Below are positions 17,701-26,456 of a stretch of 64,000 nucleotides of DNA, in pieces. Source of the DNA: Oscillospiraceae bacterium (lineage in GTDB: Bacteria > Bacillota > Clostridia > Oscillospirales > Ruminococcaceae); the NCBI GenBank assembly GCA_025757845.1, contig CP107211.1:558001-622000 (forward strand), given 5' to 3'. The notes beneath the pieces are model-generated. The model was not told where the DNA came from and made no database searches. It was given only the letters and a program-made list of their open reading frames with translations. How positions within the stretch are numbered: the first letter of the stretch is position 1; every line of letters starts with the position of its first letter. Both the position numbers and the translations under genes were made by a program.

Positions 17701-18303
17701 AAATACAATATCTATAAGCCGGATGCAGACGGTATTATTCCCATCTGTGACGACGAATACTTTGAAGATGACATGATGGGCCGTTTTGTGGAGTTTGTGC
17801 GGGTGGTATACGGTGACAGCTCGCTGGAGGATAATCTGCGCTTTATTGCAAACGCACTGGGCGGCAAAGGACAGCCGAAGGAGGTCATCCGCAACTACTT
17901 CCTGAACGATTTCTACGCCGATCACTGCAAGATTTACCAGAAGCGCCCCATCTACTGGCTGTTTGACAGCGGTAAGAAGAACGGCTTTAAGTGCCTGATC
18001 TACCTGCACCGCTACCAGCCGGATACCATTGCGCGCATCCGTACCGATTATGTCCACGAGCAGCAGGCGCGCTACCGTACTGCCATCGAAGGTTTGGAAA
18101 AACAGGTGGCCGCTGCCACCAGCACCAGCGAGCGTGTCAAGCTGACTAAGCAACTGAACAAAGTGCAGGCGCAGGACGTCGAGCTGCATCAGTATGAGGA
18201 AAAAGTTCATGCGCTAGCGGATCAGATGATTAAGATTGATCTGGACGATGGTGTGAAGCATAACTATGAGATCTTTAAGGACGTGCTGGCGAAGATTAAG
18301 TAA
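14767..18303 (+). CDS. pglX: BREX adenine-specific methyltransferase PglX
   Basis: 1178 residues from the ATG at 14767; a GTG two codons earlier, overlapping the HEPN stop, is also possible. Text at the start (MDKNAIKKYAVWARKEL) is typical of BREX-1 PglX. SAM-binding motif I DPCCGSGH is at residues 327-334 and catalytic NPPY at 500-503, both intact, so N6-adenine methylation of host DNA at a non-palindromic site is expected. The target-recognition part (about 16300-17330) is far more AT-rich than the flanks. It marks self DNA and is required for BREX defence. Confidence 0.95.
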   Translation: MDKNAIKKYAVWARKELISRVAQKAQQYGITETEMVDAGADSVNGKVLSAEEMQQRRALIAQINEKGYQQVMEEVAYTWFNRFSALRFMEVNGYLPSHVRVFTDENNAFKPQILAEALHLELDKLDKDKVYALKEIEQTEELYKYLLIVQCNALNSILPGMFQTIADYTELLLPDNLLREGSVIEQMISQIPEDNWQDAVQIIGWLYQYYNSEKKDEVFAALKKNVKISKDSIPAATQLFTPDWIVRYMVENSLGRLWVEGHPDTKTQLLPTPEEQAAYTAGNRDPEDTKWHYYLEEAQQEPQVQAQLSEISKQYADLTPEQIKVIDPCCGSGHILAYLFDVLMQIYENYGYTSRDAVTSILQNNLYGLDIDDRAAQLAYFAVMMKARRYDRRFFSHTTQPHVYAIEESNRIEKPDVEYFCNGKLELKDAMHTILTQLYDAKEYGSILTITPQDWDALYARFDEVTDESSFHRESIRKKLLPLVRVAQMLAQKYDVVVTNPPYMGSSGMGVKLAEYVKKNYPDSKSDLFAVCIEHGNQMVKPNGMNCMVTMQSWMFLSSFEKMRMNLLQTKTITNLMHMENMVMGIAFGTAVTVFRNGHINRYKGTYNHVKYEDIQNDIPKEFPIAENRFAQVSTDNFAKIPGSPVAYWVSQKVIDDFSNGKELKSFIVAKHGMTTGNVEFCLRQWYECDFEKIGFNFESEKQFLRSGKTWAPHHKGGAYRKWYGNNDYVVGYNTYFNEKMDSFPGHRHDNPDFYFKEGITWTDLTSGTLGARYSPTGFIFDVSGPTAFVKTGNLYRLLGFMCSKIAAYFMDIFNSTMHFLVGQMNQLPVIEQTEDNEKIEFIVKNNVTLSKADWDSFETSWDFTRHPLIKAITKYPNMMDIGNIYLAECYDIWAGECKERFEKLKANEEELNRIFIDIYGLQDELTPEVEDKDVTVRKADLGRDVRSFISYAVGCMFGRYSPTYDGLAYAGGTWDDGKYNIYKPDADGIIPICDDEYFEDDMMGRFVEFVRVVYGDSSLEDNLRFIANALGGKGQPKEVIRNYFLNDFYADHCKIYQKRPIYWLFDSGKKNGFKCLIYLHRYQPDTIARIRTDYVHEQQARYRTAIEGLEKQVAAATSTSERVKLTKQLNKVQAQDVELHQYEEKVHALADQMIKIDLDDGVKHNYEIFKDVLAKIK

Positions 18304-18320
18304 ACAAAGAGGTGATTTTT

Positions 18321-19361
18321 ATGCCATTGAATCGAATTGCATTAAGACACTTTACCGTCTTTGATCAGCTCGATATAGAGCTGTCAGATGGCATCAACGT
18401 ATTTGTGGGCGCAAACGGAAAAGGCAAAACACATGTTATGAAGGTTTTGTACAGTGCCTGTCAGGCGGCAGACCCAAAGGTATCGTTTGACCAGAAAATC
18501 GTTCGCTGCTTTTTACCGGATGATCATCGGATTGCGCGTCTTGTCAGTAGAAAACCCGGAAATACCGACGCATCGATCCGTGTGACCGGTAGTGGAGTGT
18601 GCAGCGAAGGAACGAAGACTATCTCGGCAAAATTCAGCACAAAAACAAAAAAATGGGATGCAGCAGTGACTGGAGAAGATGGCTGGGAAAAACTATTTCA
18701 GGATATGACAAGTACTTTTATCCCGGCCAAAGAAATCCTTTCCAATGCTTATAACCTGAATGCCGCGGTTGAAAAAAACAATATTTCTTTTGATGACACC
18801 TATCTTGATATTGTGAACTCGGCAAAGATCGATATATCTATGGGCAAGAATCCTGCGACAAGACGCCGGATTCTGTATCAGATTGAGGACATTATTGACG
18901 GAAGAGTCTTTTTTGACCGGACAAAAGATGAATTTTATCTTACACATGGAAAATCCAAGCTGGAATTCAACCTTGTAGCAGAGGGTATCCGAAAAATTGC
19001 ATTGATCTGGCAGCTGGTGAAAAATGGAACGCTGGAAAAGGGATCGATCCTGTTTTGGGATGAACCGGAAGCCAACATCAACCCGATTCATCTTTCTGTC
19101 ATAGCGGAAATTCTTCTGACGCTGCAGCGCAATGGGGTACAGGTGTTTATCTCCACACATGACTATGTGCTGGCAAAGTATATTGAAATCCGAAAAAAAG
19201 AAGAGGACCAGGTTGCATTTTTTTCGTTTTACAGTGAAGAGGATACTGTTCGTTGCGAGAGAAATGAGAAATTCAGTCAGCTGAAAAACAATCCGATTAT
19301 GTCTGCGTTCAACGATTTGATGGATGAGATCTACGAGAATCAGGTGAACGGCAATGACTGA
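18321..19361 (+). CDS. SMC/ABC-type AAA ATPase inside BREX operon
   Basis: 346 residues; ATG at 18321 preceded by AGAGGTG. Begins with the RecF/OLD-like text NRIALRHFTVFDQLDIELSDGINVFVGANGKGKT, Walker A at 30-37. An ABC-like signature region precedes Walker B ILFWDEPEANI (D247/E248), and an H-loop STHDYVLAKY follows. It has no TOPRIM domain, so it is not itself an OLD nuclease. The next gene starts within its last codons (8-base overlap), indicating a stoichiometric two-gene unit. By analogy with ATPase-effector defence pairs such as PARIS, it may sense infection and hold or release the nuclease encoded next. That role is inference. Confidence 0.85.
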   Translation: MPLNRIALRHFTVFDQLDIELSDGINVFVGANGKGKTHVMKVLYSACQAADPKVSFDQKIVRCFLPDDHRIARLVSRKPGNTDASIRVTGSGVCSEGTKTISAKFSTKTKKWDAAVTGEDGWEKLFQDMTSTFIPAKEILSNAYNLNAAVEKNNISFDDTYLDIVNSAKIDISMGKNPATRRRILYQIEDIIDGRVFFDRTKDEFYLTHGKSKLEFNLVAEGIRKIALIWQLVKNGTLEKGSILFWDEPEANINPIHLSVIAEILLTLQRNGVQVFISTHDYVLAKYIEIRKKEEDQVAFFSFYSEEDTVRCERNEKFSQLKNNPIMSAFNDLMDEIYENQVNGND

Positions 19362-19887
19362 TAAAATCTTTGAGGAAGAAAATCACATCTATCAGATTGA
19401 TTTCAGCGCAGCGCTTTGGGCAACGGATCAACTACACACAGTATTTCAGACCAATACAGTGTCCTTACTGAGCGATGTTGACTTTGTGGCTGAAACGGAA
19501 GATGAAGTGCTTCTGGTGGAATATAAGAATGCAAACATTTCAAATGCAAGTAATCCGGGTGCCTTTCGGCCAAGAGATCAGAAACTGGTGCAAAAAATAG
19601 CCTTTAAATATTACGATTCGTGGATTTATCTCCGGTACTTGAAGAAGGATAAGCCGTTTCACTACATCTATATTCTGGAATACCCGGATGGAGATGCTGT
19701 GTCAAGAAGATGGATCCGTAACATGGCAACGAGAATGCTGCCGTTCGGGTTGCAAAATCTCCCGGAGATACAGGACAATATAATTTCTGCCTTTGATGTG
19801 CTGTCTATTCAGGAATGGAATGAACACGATACATACAAGGCATTTCCAATCACGCCTGTACAAAATAGCACCATGAATGAAGAATGA
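19354..19887 (+). CDS. Putative PD-(D/E)XK nuclease partner of the ATPase
   Basis: 177 residues, translationally coupled to the ATPase gene. No family is recognised, but the centre reads SDVDFVAETEDEVLLVEYKNA, giving D43 followed by E56-Y-K58. This is the beta-hairpin spacing of the PD-(D/E)XK nuclease core, here with the charged pair on a predicted beta strand. A later block (SRRWIRNMATRMLPFGL) is basic and could contact DNA or RNA. It ends 9 bases before pglZ. I infer an effector nuclease; a structural prediction would be the decisive test. Confidence 0.6.
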   Translation: MTDKIFEEENHIYQIDFSAALWATDQLHTVFQTNTVSLLSDVDFVAETEDEVLLVEYKNANISNASNPGAFRPRDQKLVQKIAFKYYDSWIYLRYLKKDKPFHYIYILEYPDGDAVSRRWIRNMATRMLPFGLQNLPEIQDNIISAFDVLSIQEWNEHDTYKAFPITPVQNSTMNEE

Positions 19888-19896
19888 GGATATACT

Positions 19897-22494
19897 GTGG
19901 AAACCGATAAAATTGTACTAGACCTCAACCGCCGGTTCGCGGCACCGCTGCCGGAATTTTATGAGCGCCGGATCATCTTCTGGCACGATGAAGAAAAGGA
20001 GTATGCGGACAAGCTGGATGAGATCCGGCTTGAAAATGCTAAGCTAGTTGCACTGACCGGCAGCAATACCTTTGCGGTCAAAAAAATGCTGTCGGTGGAT
20101 GACCTGACGAGCAACTATGTCGTCTACTGCCCCGTTTCCTACGAGCGGCAGGAGGATGACTGGCTGTTGGATATTGAACTATACAGCGAAAGCTACCGGA
20201 CGGATGCTGTTTCCAACTGGATGCAGGAACTGGATATCTTGGACAATCCCTCTATGCGCAAGCTGGTGAAGCACTACCGGAAGTTTTTTGGTGCACAGAC
20301 TCGTCGTGCCAAAATCATGGCACAGGATAAGATACCTGCCACTCCGGCACAGCTGCACATGGCCGTGATGGCGGCGCTCTGCGGTATGAAAAAAGCACAG
20401 CCCAATGAAATCTTGCTGAACGTACTTCGTGGTGGGTTGGATAAAACGCAGAATCCAATCTATCAGAGTTTTGTGGATTATGGAGCAGAAGAAGCTTTCT
20501 GGGCAATGGTTCGGCAGGGCTGTGGCTATGCAGAGGAGGAGCCGGATCTTGGGCAGCTGGCAATTCATCTTCTGTTGACAGCTTCTACGCGCACACTGCG
20601 CCCGGAATTTCTGGCAGGGTTGGAAAAGTTCCTTTCCATTCCGCATCAGGCGTACTGCTACGAGCTGGTGTCGGAGTGGCTGCACAGTGATGATCTGCAG
20701 CAGCTTTATGATGCGGCCCGCTATGTGGAAGATGAAGCACATCTGCCGCAGAGGCTGGAAAAACTAACGGTTGATGATCTGGCGACAACGGAGTGTTTCC
20801 CGTGCATCAACGAGATTGTCCTGAGCAAGCTGATGACGGAGATCAGTGACCATATTATTGATGTGGATGTGATCACAAAGACGGTGGAAAAACGTCGCAC
20901 CTGTGTCTGGTACGAGTACTTCCGCAATTTCTACGAGGGTCTGTTGCAAGTGGCCAACATGCAGGAGTTCTTCAAAGAGCACTCCGCAGGGTTCCATACC
21001 CCGGACGCAAAGCAGGTCTGGAAAGAATATGCGGAGGACTATTACAGGATGGACACCTATTATCGACTGTTCCATCTGAGCTTCCAGAGAAGTCTGGAAA
21101 CCTCCAATATCAAACTGGACGACCTGTTCAAGCATGTTGTAGATAAGGTAGAGGGGCTGTACTCCTACTGGTTTCTGGGAGGCCTCGGCAAAAACTGGTC
21201 GGATGTATGTGCTGATGAGATGGCAGAGCATGGCCGCGTATTGGAAATTCCGCAGCAGTCGGATTTCTACAATGAGCACATCCGTCCGGCAGACAGCCGC
21301 GTGTTCGTGATCATCTCGGATGCTATGCGTTACGAGGTGGCGGCATCACTGGCAGATGAACTGCGCAGAGAAACGCAGAGCAATGTGAAACTCGGCAGTA
21401 TGCAGGGCATCTTCCCGTCTATCACGAAATTTGGCATGGCGGCACTGCTCCCACATAAGGCGTTGACGGCTGAACTGAAAAATGAGGTATTGAATGTTCT
21501 GGCCGATGGGCAGTCTACCGCAAGCACGAACCGGGATAAGGTCCTGAAAGGTGTAAATCCGGCCAGCGTGGCGTTGCAGTATAAGAACATCATCGGGATG
21601 AAACGTGCAGAGCGTGCGGCACTGGTCAAGGGTATGGATGTAGTCTATATCTATCATGATACCATTGACGAAGCAAGCCATACTTCGGACACCTCTGTGT
21701 TCCCGGCATGCGATAGGGCTATCAGTGAACTGAAGAATATGGTGCGCATTATCGTCAATGACTTCGGCGGGGCGAACATTCTGATTACGGCAGATCATGG
21801 CTTCCTATACACTTACAGTCCGCTGACCGAGGATGACAAAGTGGATAAAACCAGCTTCCATGATATGGAAGTGGAATATGGCAGACGCTATGCAATCATG
21901 CAGAAGGAGGCGGATCCGCAGTATTTGCTTCCTGTAAAATTCCTGGACGGAAAAACGGAATACACTGGATTTGCTCCACGGGAAGGTATTCGCATCAAGA
22001 TGAATGGTGGCGGGCTGAATTTTGTGCATGGCGGTATCAGCCTGCAGGAAATGACGGTTCCGGTGATCGAATATCATTATCTGCGCAACGGCTCTATGGA
22101 ATATCGGCGCAATAAGCAGAAGTATGATACACTCCCCGTAACAGTGAGTTTGCTTTCTTCCAGTCGGAAGATCAGCAATATGATCTTTTCACTGGATTTC
22201 TACCAGAAAGATGCGGTAAGTGCAAACCGTGAGGCTGCTACTTATCTGGTGTGGTTTACGGATGAATACGGAAAGCCTATCAGCGATACCCAGAAGATTA
22301 TTGCGGACAAAACCAGTGAGAACGGCGCAGATCGTACGTTCCATTGCAACTTCAACCTCAAATCGATGAAGTTCAGCAATACAGCAACCTATTATCTGGT
22401 GATTGCGGATGAGCAGGGTCAGCAGATGCAGCAGCGGGAACAGTTCCAGATTGATATTGCATTTGCGATTGATGAATTCGATTTTTTTAACTGA
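19897..22494 (+). CDS. pglZ: BREX phosphatase-like protein PglZ (type A)
   Basis: 865 residues from a GTG with GAGG 9 bases upstream. The alkaline-phosphatase-superfamily core is seen as VFVIISDAMRYEVAASLADEL (metal-binding Asp), VVYIYHDTIDEASH and ILITADHGFLYTYSPL. Length and order fit BREX-1 PglZ type A, a component needed for both BREX methylation and restriction. Upstream it is separated from its usual neighbour pglX by the inserted ATPase/nuclease pair. Confidence 0.95.
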   Translation: METDKIVLDLNRRFAAPLPEFYERRIIFWHDEEKEYADKLDEIRLENAKLVALTGSNTFAVKKMLSVDDLTSNYVVYCPVSYERQEDDWLLDIELYSESYRTDAVSNWMQELDILDNPSMRKLVKHYRKFFGAQTRRAKIMAQDKIPATPAQLHMAVMAALCGMKKAQPNEILLNVLRGGLDKTQNPIYQSFVDYGAEEAFWAMVRQGCGYAEEEPDLGQLAIHLLLTASTRTLRPEFLAGLEKFLSIPHQAYCYELVSEWLHSDDLQQLYDAARYVEDEAHLPQRLEKLTVDDLATTECFPCINEIVLSKLMTEISDHIIDVDVITKTVEKRRTCVWYEYFRNFYEGLLQVANMQEFFKEHSAGFHTPDAKQVWKEYAEDYYRMDTYYRLFHLSFQRSLETSNIKLDDLFKHVVDKVEGLYSYWFLGGLGKNWSDVCADEMAEHGRVLEIPQQSDFYNEHIRPADSRVFVIISDAMRYEVAASLADELRRETQSNVKLGSMQGIFPSITKFGMAALLPHKALTAELKNEVLNVLADGQSTASTNRDKVLKGVNPASVALQYKNIIGMKRAERAALVKGMDVVYIYHDTIDEASHTSDTSVFPACDRAISELKNMVRIIVNDFGGANILITADHGFLYTYSPLTEDDKVDKTSFHDMEVEYGRRYAIMQKEADPQYLLPVKFLDGKTEYTGFAPREGIRIKMNGGGLNFVHGGISLQEMTVPVIEYHYLRNGSMEYRRNKQKYDTLPVTVSLLSSSRKISNMIFSLDFYQKDAVSANREAATYLVWFTDEYGKPISDTQKIIADKTSENGADRTFHCNFNLKSMKFSNTATYYLVIADEQGQQMQQREQFQIDIAFAIDEFDFFN

Positions 22495-22514
22495 TGGGAG
22501 CAGGAGGACTATAA

Positions 22515-24623
22515 ATGGAGCCGAATGCGGAAAATAGCTGCCGTCGAGACGCAATCAAGGAAAAATTACGGCAGAATTTTGATGGAAAGATCGTCCGTAA
22601 GGATCTGACCAAAAAGATCAAGGAAGGTGCCAACGTACCGGTCTATGTGCTGGAGTTTCTGCTGGGGCAGTATTGCAGCTCGGACGATGAGGAAATCATC
22701 GAGCAGGGCGTGCAGAACGTAAAGCATATTCTGGCAGATAACTTTGTGCGCCCGGATGAGGCGCAGAAGGTGCTTTCTCAGTTGCGCCGGAACGGCAGCC
22801 ATACCATTATTGATATGGTGACTGTGCATCTGGATATCAAGAAAGACTGCTTCTTTGCGGAGTTTTCCAATCTGGGGCTCTCCAATGTGCCCATTACGGA
22901 TGACTACCCGGAAAAATATGACCGTTTGCTCTGCGGCGGCATCTGGTGCATCGTTCAACTGGAATATGAATCCGAAGGTGACAGCAGCTTTGGAATAGAG
23001 GACTTTGATAGCGAACCCCGGCAGAAAAAGCAGAAGGATGTTTCGCCTATCAGCATCCGCAAACTGACCCCCATCCAGATGCCTCATATCGATATTGAGG
23101 AAGTACGCACCGGGCGTAAAGCCTTCACGCAGGACGAGTGGATGGATGTTATGCTGCGCTCTTGCGGTTATGAGCCGGAGCAGTTGAACCAGCGGGAGAA
23201 ATGGCTCTTGTTGGCACGTATGCTGCCACTGGTGGAGAACAACTTCAACCTCTGTGAGCTTGGTCCTCGCAGCACCGGTAAATCCCACATCTATAAGGAA
23301 ATCAGCCCTAACAGCATTCTGGTGTCCGGTGGACAAACGACTGTGGCAAACCTGTTCTACAACATGGGACGAAAGACCGTTGGTTTAGTGGGTCTGTGGG
23401 ACTGCGTGGCTTTTGATGAGGTTGCTGGTATCAAGTTCAAGGATAAAGACGGCATCCAGATCATGAAGGACTATATGGCTTCCGGTTCCTTTGCCCGTGG
23501 CAAAGAGGAAAAGGCAGCCTCGGCCTCGATGGTCTTTGTGGGAAATATTAACCAGAGCGTGGATGTGCTGCTAAAAACCTCCAGCCTGTTTGACCCGTTC
23601 CCGCCTGAAATGGGAACAGACACTGCATTTTTGGATCGCCTGCATTGTTACATTCCCGGCTGGGAAATCCCTAAATTCCGCCCGGAGCATTTCACCAACG
23701 ACTACGGCTTCATCACGGATTATCTTGCTGAGTTTATCCGGGAACTGCGTAAGGAACAGTACGGCGATGCACTAGATAAGTATTTCCGCCTTGGTAAAAA
23801 TCTGAATCAGCGTGATACGATTGCAGTGCGTAAGATTGTAGGCGGCTATGTAAAGCTGCTGTACCCGGACGGTGAGTTTACCAAAGAGCAACTGGAGAAG
23901 ATCCTTGTCTTTGCACTGGAAATGCGCCGTCGAGTGAAAGAGCAACTGAAAAAGCTGGGTGGCATGGAGTTCTATGATGTGAATTTCAGCTACATTGATC
24001 TGGATACCTTTGAAGAAAAGTTTGTGTCGGTTCCCGAACAGGGTGGCGGTAAGCTGATCCCGGATGGAATGTGCAATCCGGGACAGATCTACACTGTTTC
24101 GCGTGGAAAAAGCGGCATGATCGGTGTGTTCCGGTTGGAAAGCCAGATGTTGCCGGGCAGCGGAAAGTTTGAACGCACAGGTCTTGGCAGTGACCGTGAC
24201 TGCAGAGAATCCACCAACACAGCCTTCAACTTCCTGAAAGCAAATGGAAACCGCATCAGCGGCGGTATCAGCACGGCATCTAAGGACTACATCATCAACT
24301 ATCAGGATCTTCAGGGCATTGGTATGACAGGAAAGCTGGCACTGCCCACCTTGATTGCATTGTGCAGTATTGCCCTTGGTCGTCCCACGGTCAGTACCCT
24401 TGCAGTTCTGGGCGAGATCAGCATCAGTGGAACAATCTTGAAGGTAGATGAGCTTGCAAACAGCCTGCAGGTCTGCCTCGATAGCGGTGCAAAGAAGGTT
24501 CTGCTGCCGATTTCAAGTGCCGTTGATCTGGGGACTGTTCCACCGGAACTGGTGGGTAGCTTCAATTTGATCTTCTATAGCAGCGCAGAGGATGCGGTGT
24601 TTAAGGCACTTGGTGTGGAGTAA
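22515..24623 (+). CDS. brxL: BREX Lon-like AAA+ protein BrxL
   Basis: 702 residues with an AGGAGG site. Walker A GPRSTGKS is at 250-257 and Walker B-like LWDCVAFDEV follows. A C-terminal Lon-like domain (SIALGRPTVSTLAVLGEISISG, then GAKKVLLP) completes the BrxL layout. Lined up by eye with Lon, both positions of the Ser-Lys protease dyad are occupied by other residues, so proteolysis is unlikely. BrxL in other hosts forms DNA-binding AAA+ rings used in defence but not methylation. It is the last canonical gene of the BREX operon, 15 bases before the GmrSD-like gene. Confidence 0.95.
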   Translation: MEPNAENSCRRDAIKEKLRQNFDGKIVRKDLTKKIKEGANVPVYVLEFLLGQYCSSDDEEIIEQGVQNVKHILADNFVRPDEAQKVLSQLRRNGSHTIIDMVTVHLDIKKDCFFAEFSNLGLSNVPITDDYPEKYDRLLCGGIWCIVQLEYESEGDSSFGIEDFDSEPRQKKQKDVSPISIRKLTPIQMPHIDIEEVRTGRKAFTQDEWMDVMLRSCGYEPEQLNQREKWLLLARMLPLVENNFNLCELGPRSTGKSHIYKEISPNSILVSGGQTTVANLFYNMGRKTVGLVGLWDCVAFDEVAGIKFKDKDGIQIMKDYMASGSFARGKEEKAASASMVFVGNINQSVDVLLKTSSLFDPFPPEMGTDTAFLDRLHCYIPGWEIPKFRPEHFTNDYGFITDYLAEFIRELRKEQYGDALDKYFRLGKNLNQRDTIAVRKIVGGYVKLLYPDGEFTKEQLEKILVFALEMRRRVKEQLKKLGGMEFYDVNFSYIDLDTFEEKFVSVPEQGGGKLIPDGMCNPGQIYTVSRGKSGMIGVFRLESQMLPGSGKFERTGLGSDRDCRESTNTAFNFLKANGNRISGGISTASKDYIINYQDLQGIGMTGKLALPTLIALCSIALGRPTVSTLAVLGEISISGTILKVDELANSLQVCLDSGAKKVLLPISSAVDLGTVPPELVGSFNLIFYSSAEDAVFKALGVE

Positions 24624-24638
24624 AGAAAGGCGTGCTCT

Positions 24639-26417
24639 ATGAAAACGAATGATAGAAAAATCACAGACCTGATGGCCACAATCCATACAGGAAAAACGCA
24701 ACTTCCTGATTTTCAAAGAGGCTGGGTATGGGATGATGGTAGGATAAAAGCACTGATTGCAAGTATTACAAATGGTTATCCTGTCGGTGCAGCAATGTTT
24801 CTGGAATACGGTAATGAGAGTATTCACTTCAAATCACGAGTTGTTGAAGGGGTGCCTTCTGCAGACAAGGTGATACCTGATGAACTTATTCTGGATGGAC
24901 AACAAAGACTGACATCTGTCTATTCTTCACTTTTTAGTGAGAAAGCAGTTAGAACAAGAACAGACAAAGGGCAAGAAATAGAACGCTTTTACTATATTGA
25001 TATGGTCAAAGCTGTTAACAGCACGATTGACCGGGTGGATTCGATTATTTCGGTTCCTAAGGATCGGAAAATAACTTCAGATTTTGGTCGAAAGGTTGAG
25101 CTGGATCTTTCGTCGGCATCTCAGGAATACGCTCAGAACGTGTTCCCGCTAAACATTATTCTTGATCCGAGCAAATACAGCAAGTGGCAAATGGACTATA
25201 TGCAATATCATCAGTACGATTCAAATGCTGCAAAATTGTATATGGACTTTCTCTCCAAAGTAATTGTTCCGTTGGGGCAGTATACGATTCCAGTGATTAC
25301 ATTGGACAAGGATACCCCCAAGGAGGCAGTTTGTCAGGTCTTCGAAAATGTCAATACAGGTGGGGTGTCGCTTACTGTATTTGAGCTGGTTACTGCCATT
25401 TTTGCAATGGATAATTTTGAACTACGCAAGGATTGGGAAGAAAGACAGAAAAAATATTTCAGTGACGACATTCTTTCAGTGACCTCTGCGACGGATTTCC
25501 TGACGGCTTGTACTCTGTTATCTTCGTATAAAAAAGGCGGGACCGTGAGTTGCAAAAAGAAAGATGTGCTGAATCTGACGCTGGCGGAATACCAGCGCTA
25601 TGCAGATGATTTGACGGAAGGATTTGTGGAAGCAGAAAAAATATTACAGGAAGAACGGATCTTTTCTAGTAAAGACCTGCCATATACAACGCAGTTGATT
25701 CCACTTGCAGTTCTTTGCACGTTGCTGGCAGATCATAACAGCATCAAAACAACGAGCGTAAAAGATAAAATAAAACAATGGTATTGGTGCGGTGTCTTTG
25801 GCGAAATGTATGGAAGCGCAAATGAAACACGCTATGTGTACGATGTGGTGGGAGTAATGGCGTGGTTGGAAGATGCGTGTAAAACTCCTAAAACGGTGCA
25901 GGAATTTTATTTTAATCCGGTGCGCTTGCTATCCTTGCAATCAAGATTGAGTGCCGCCTATAAAGGCATTATGGCACGGATCTTGAAGAATCAGTGCAAA
26001 GATTTTATCAGTGGTCGTGAAATGGACTTTACGGTTTATAAAGCAGAGAGCATAGATATTCACCATATATTTCCACGAGATTATTGTGAGAAAAAAGGTC
26101 TGCCGCGTGCAAAATGGAATTCTGTTGTGAATAAGACACCTATTACATATTCTACAAACCGTGAAATTGGCGGAGTAGCACCAAGCCAATATCTGACCAA
26201 GATTGAGAAGAAAGGTCAAGTAGAACCAGATATACTGGATGGCTATCTTAAGACACATTTGATCGATACGGGCGATATCCGCGCGGATCGGTTTGATGAT
26301 TTCTTCATCAAGCGTGCAACTGCTATTTTGAATGAGATTGAAAAAGCAACTGGCAAATCGATTTCCGGTCGTGACAGTGATCTCGTAATTCAGGACTTTG
26401 GTGGAGTACTACTATAA
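24639..26417 (+). CDS. GmrSD/BrxU-like type IV restriction protein
   Basis: 592 residues. The N-terminal DUF262 (GmrS-like) domain has LPDFQRGWVW and the ParB/Srx-type DGQQR motif at 86-90. The C-terminal DUF1524 (GmrD-like) His-Me nuclease is seen as IDIHHIFPRDYC with His475-His476, then NREIG. Fusions of this kind cleave modified phage DNA, and the BREX-associated example BrxU is known. Position directly behind brxL with a 15-base gap suggests co-expression, extending protection to phages whose modified DNA escapes BREX. Confidence 0.88.
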   Translation: MKTNDRKITDLMATIHTGKTQLPDFQRGWVWDDGRIKALIASITNGYPVGAAMFLEYGNESIHFKSRVVEGVPSADKVIPDELILDGQQRLTSVYSSLFSEKAVRTRTDKGQEIERFYYIDMVKAVNSTIDRVDSIISVPKDRKITSDFGRKVELDLSSASQEYAQNVFPLNIILDPSKYSKWQMDYMQYHQYDSNAAKLYMDFLSKVIVPLGQYTIPVITLDKDTPKEAVCQVFENVNTGGVSLTVFELVTAIFAMDNFELRKDWEERQKKYFSDDILSVTSATDFLTACTLLSSYKKGGTVSCKKKDVLNLTLAEYQRYADDLTEGFVEAEKILQEERIFSSKDLPYTTQLIPLAVLCTLLADHNSIKTTSVKDKIKQWYWCGVFGEMYGSANETRYVYDVVGVMAWLEDACKTPKTVQEFYFNPVRLLSLQSRLSAAYKGIMARILKNQCKDFISGREMDFTVYKAESIDIHHIFPRDYCEKKGLPRAKWNSVVNKTPITYSTNREIGGVAPSQYLTKIEKKGQVEPDILDGYLKTHLIDTGDIRADRFDDFFIKRATAILNEIEKATGKSISGRDSDLVIQDFGGVLL

Positions 26418-26456
26418 TCTGTGAGAATAAAGCATGTCTGAATTTAGGAGGCCACC

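Noticed and set aside
18321-19887. A classical PARIS (AriA/AriB) system
   Set aside because: The partner shows a PD-(D/E)XK-like pattern and lacks recognisable TOPRIM/DUF4435 motifs; only the architecture is alike.
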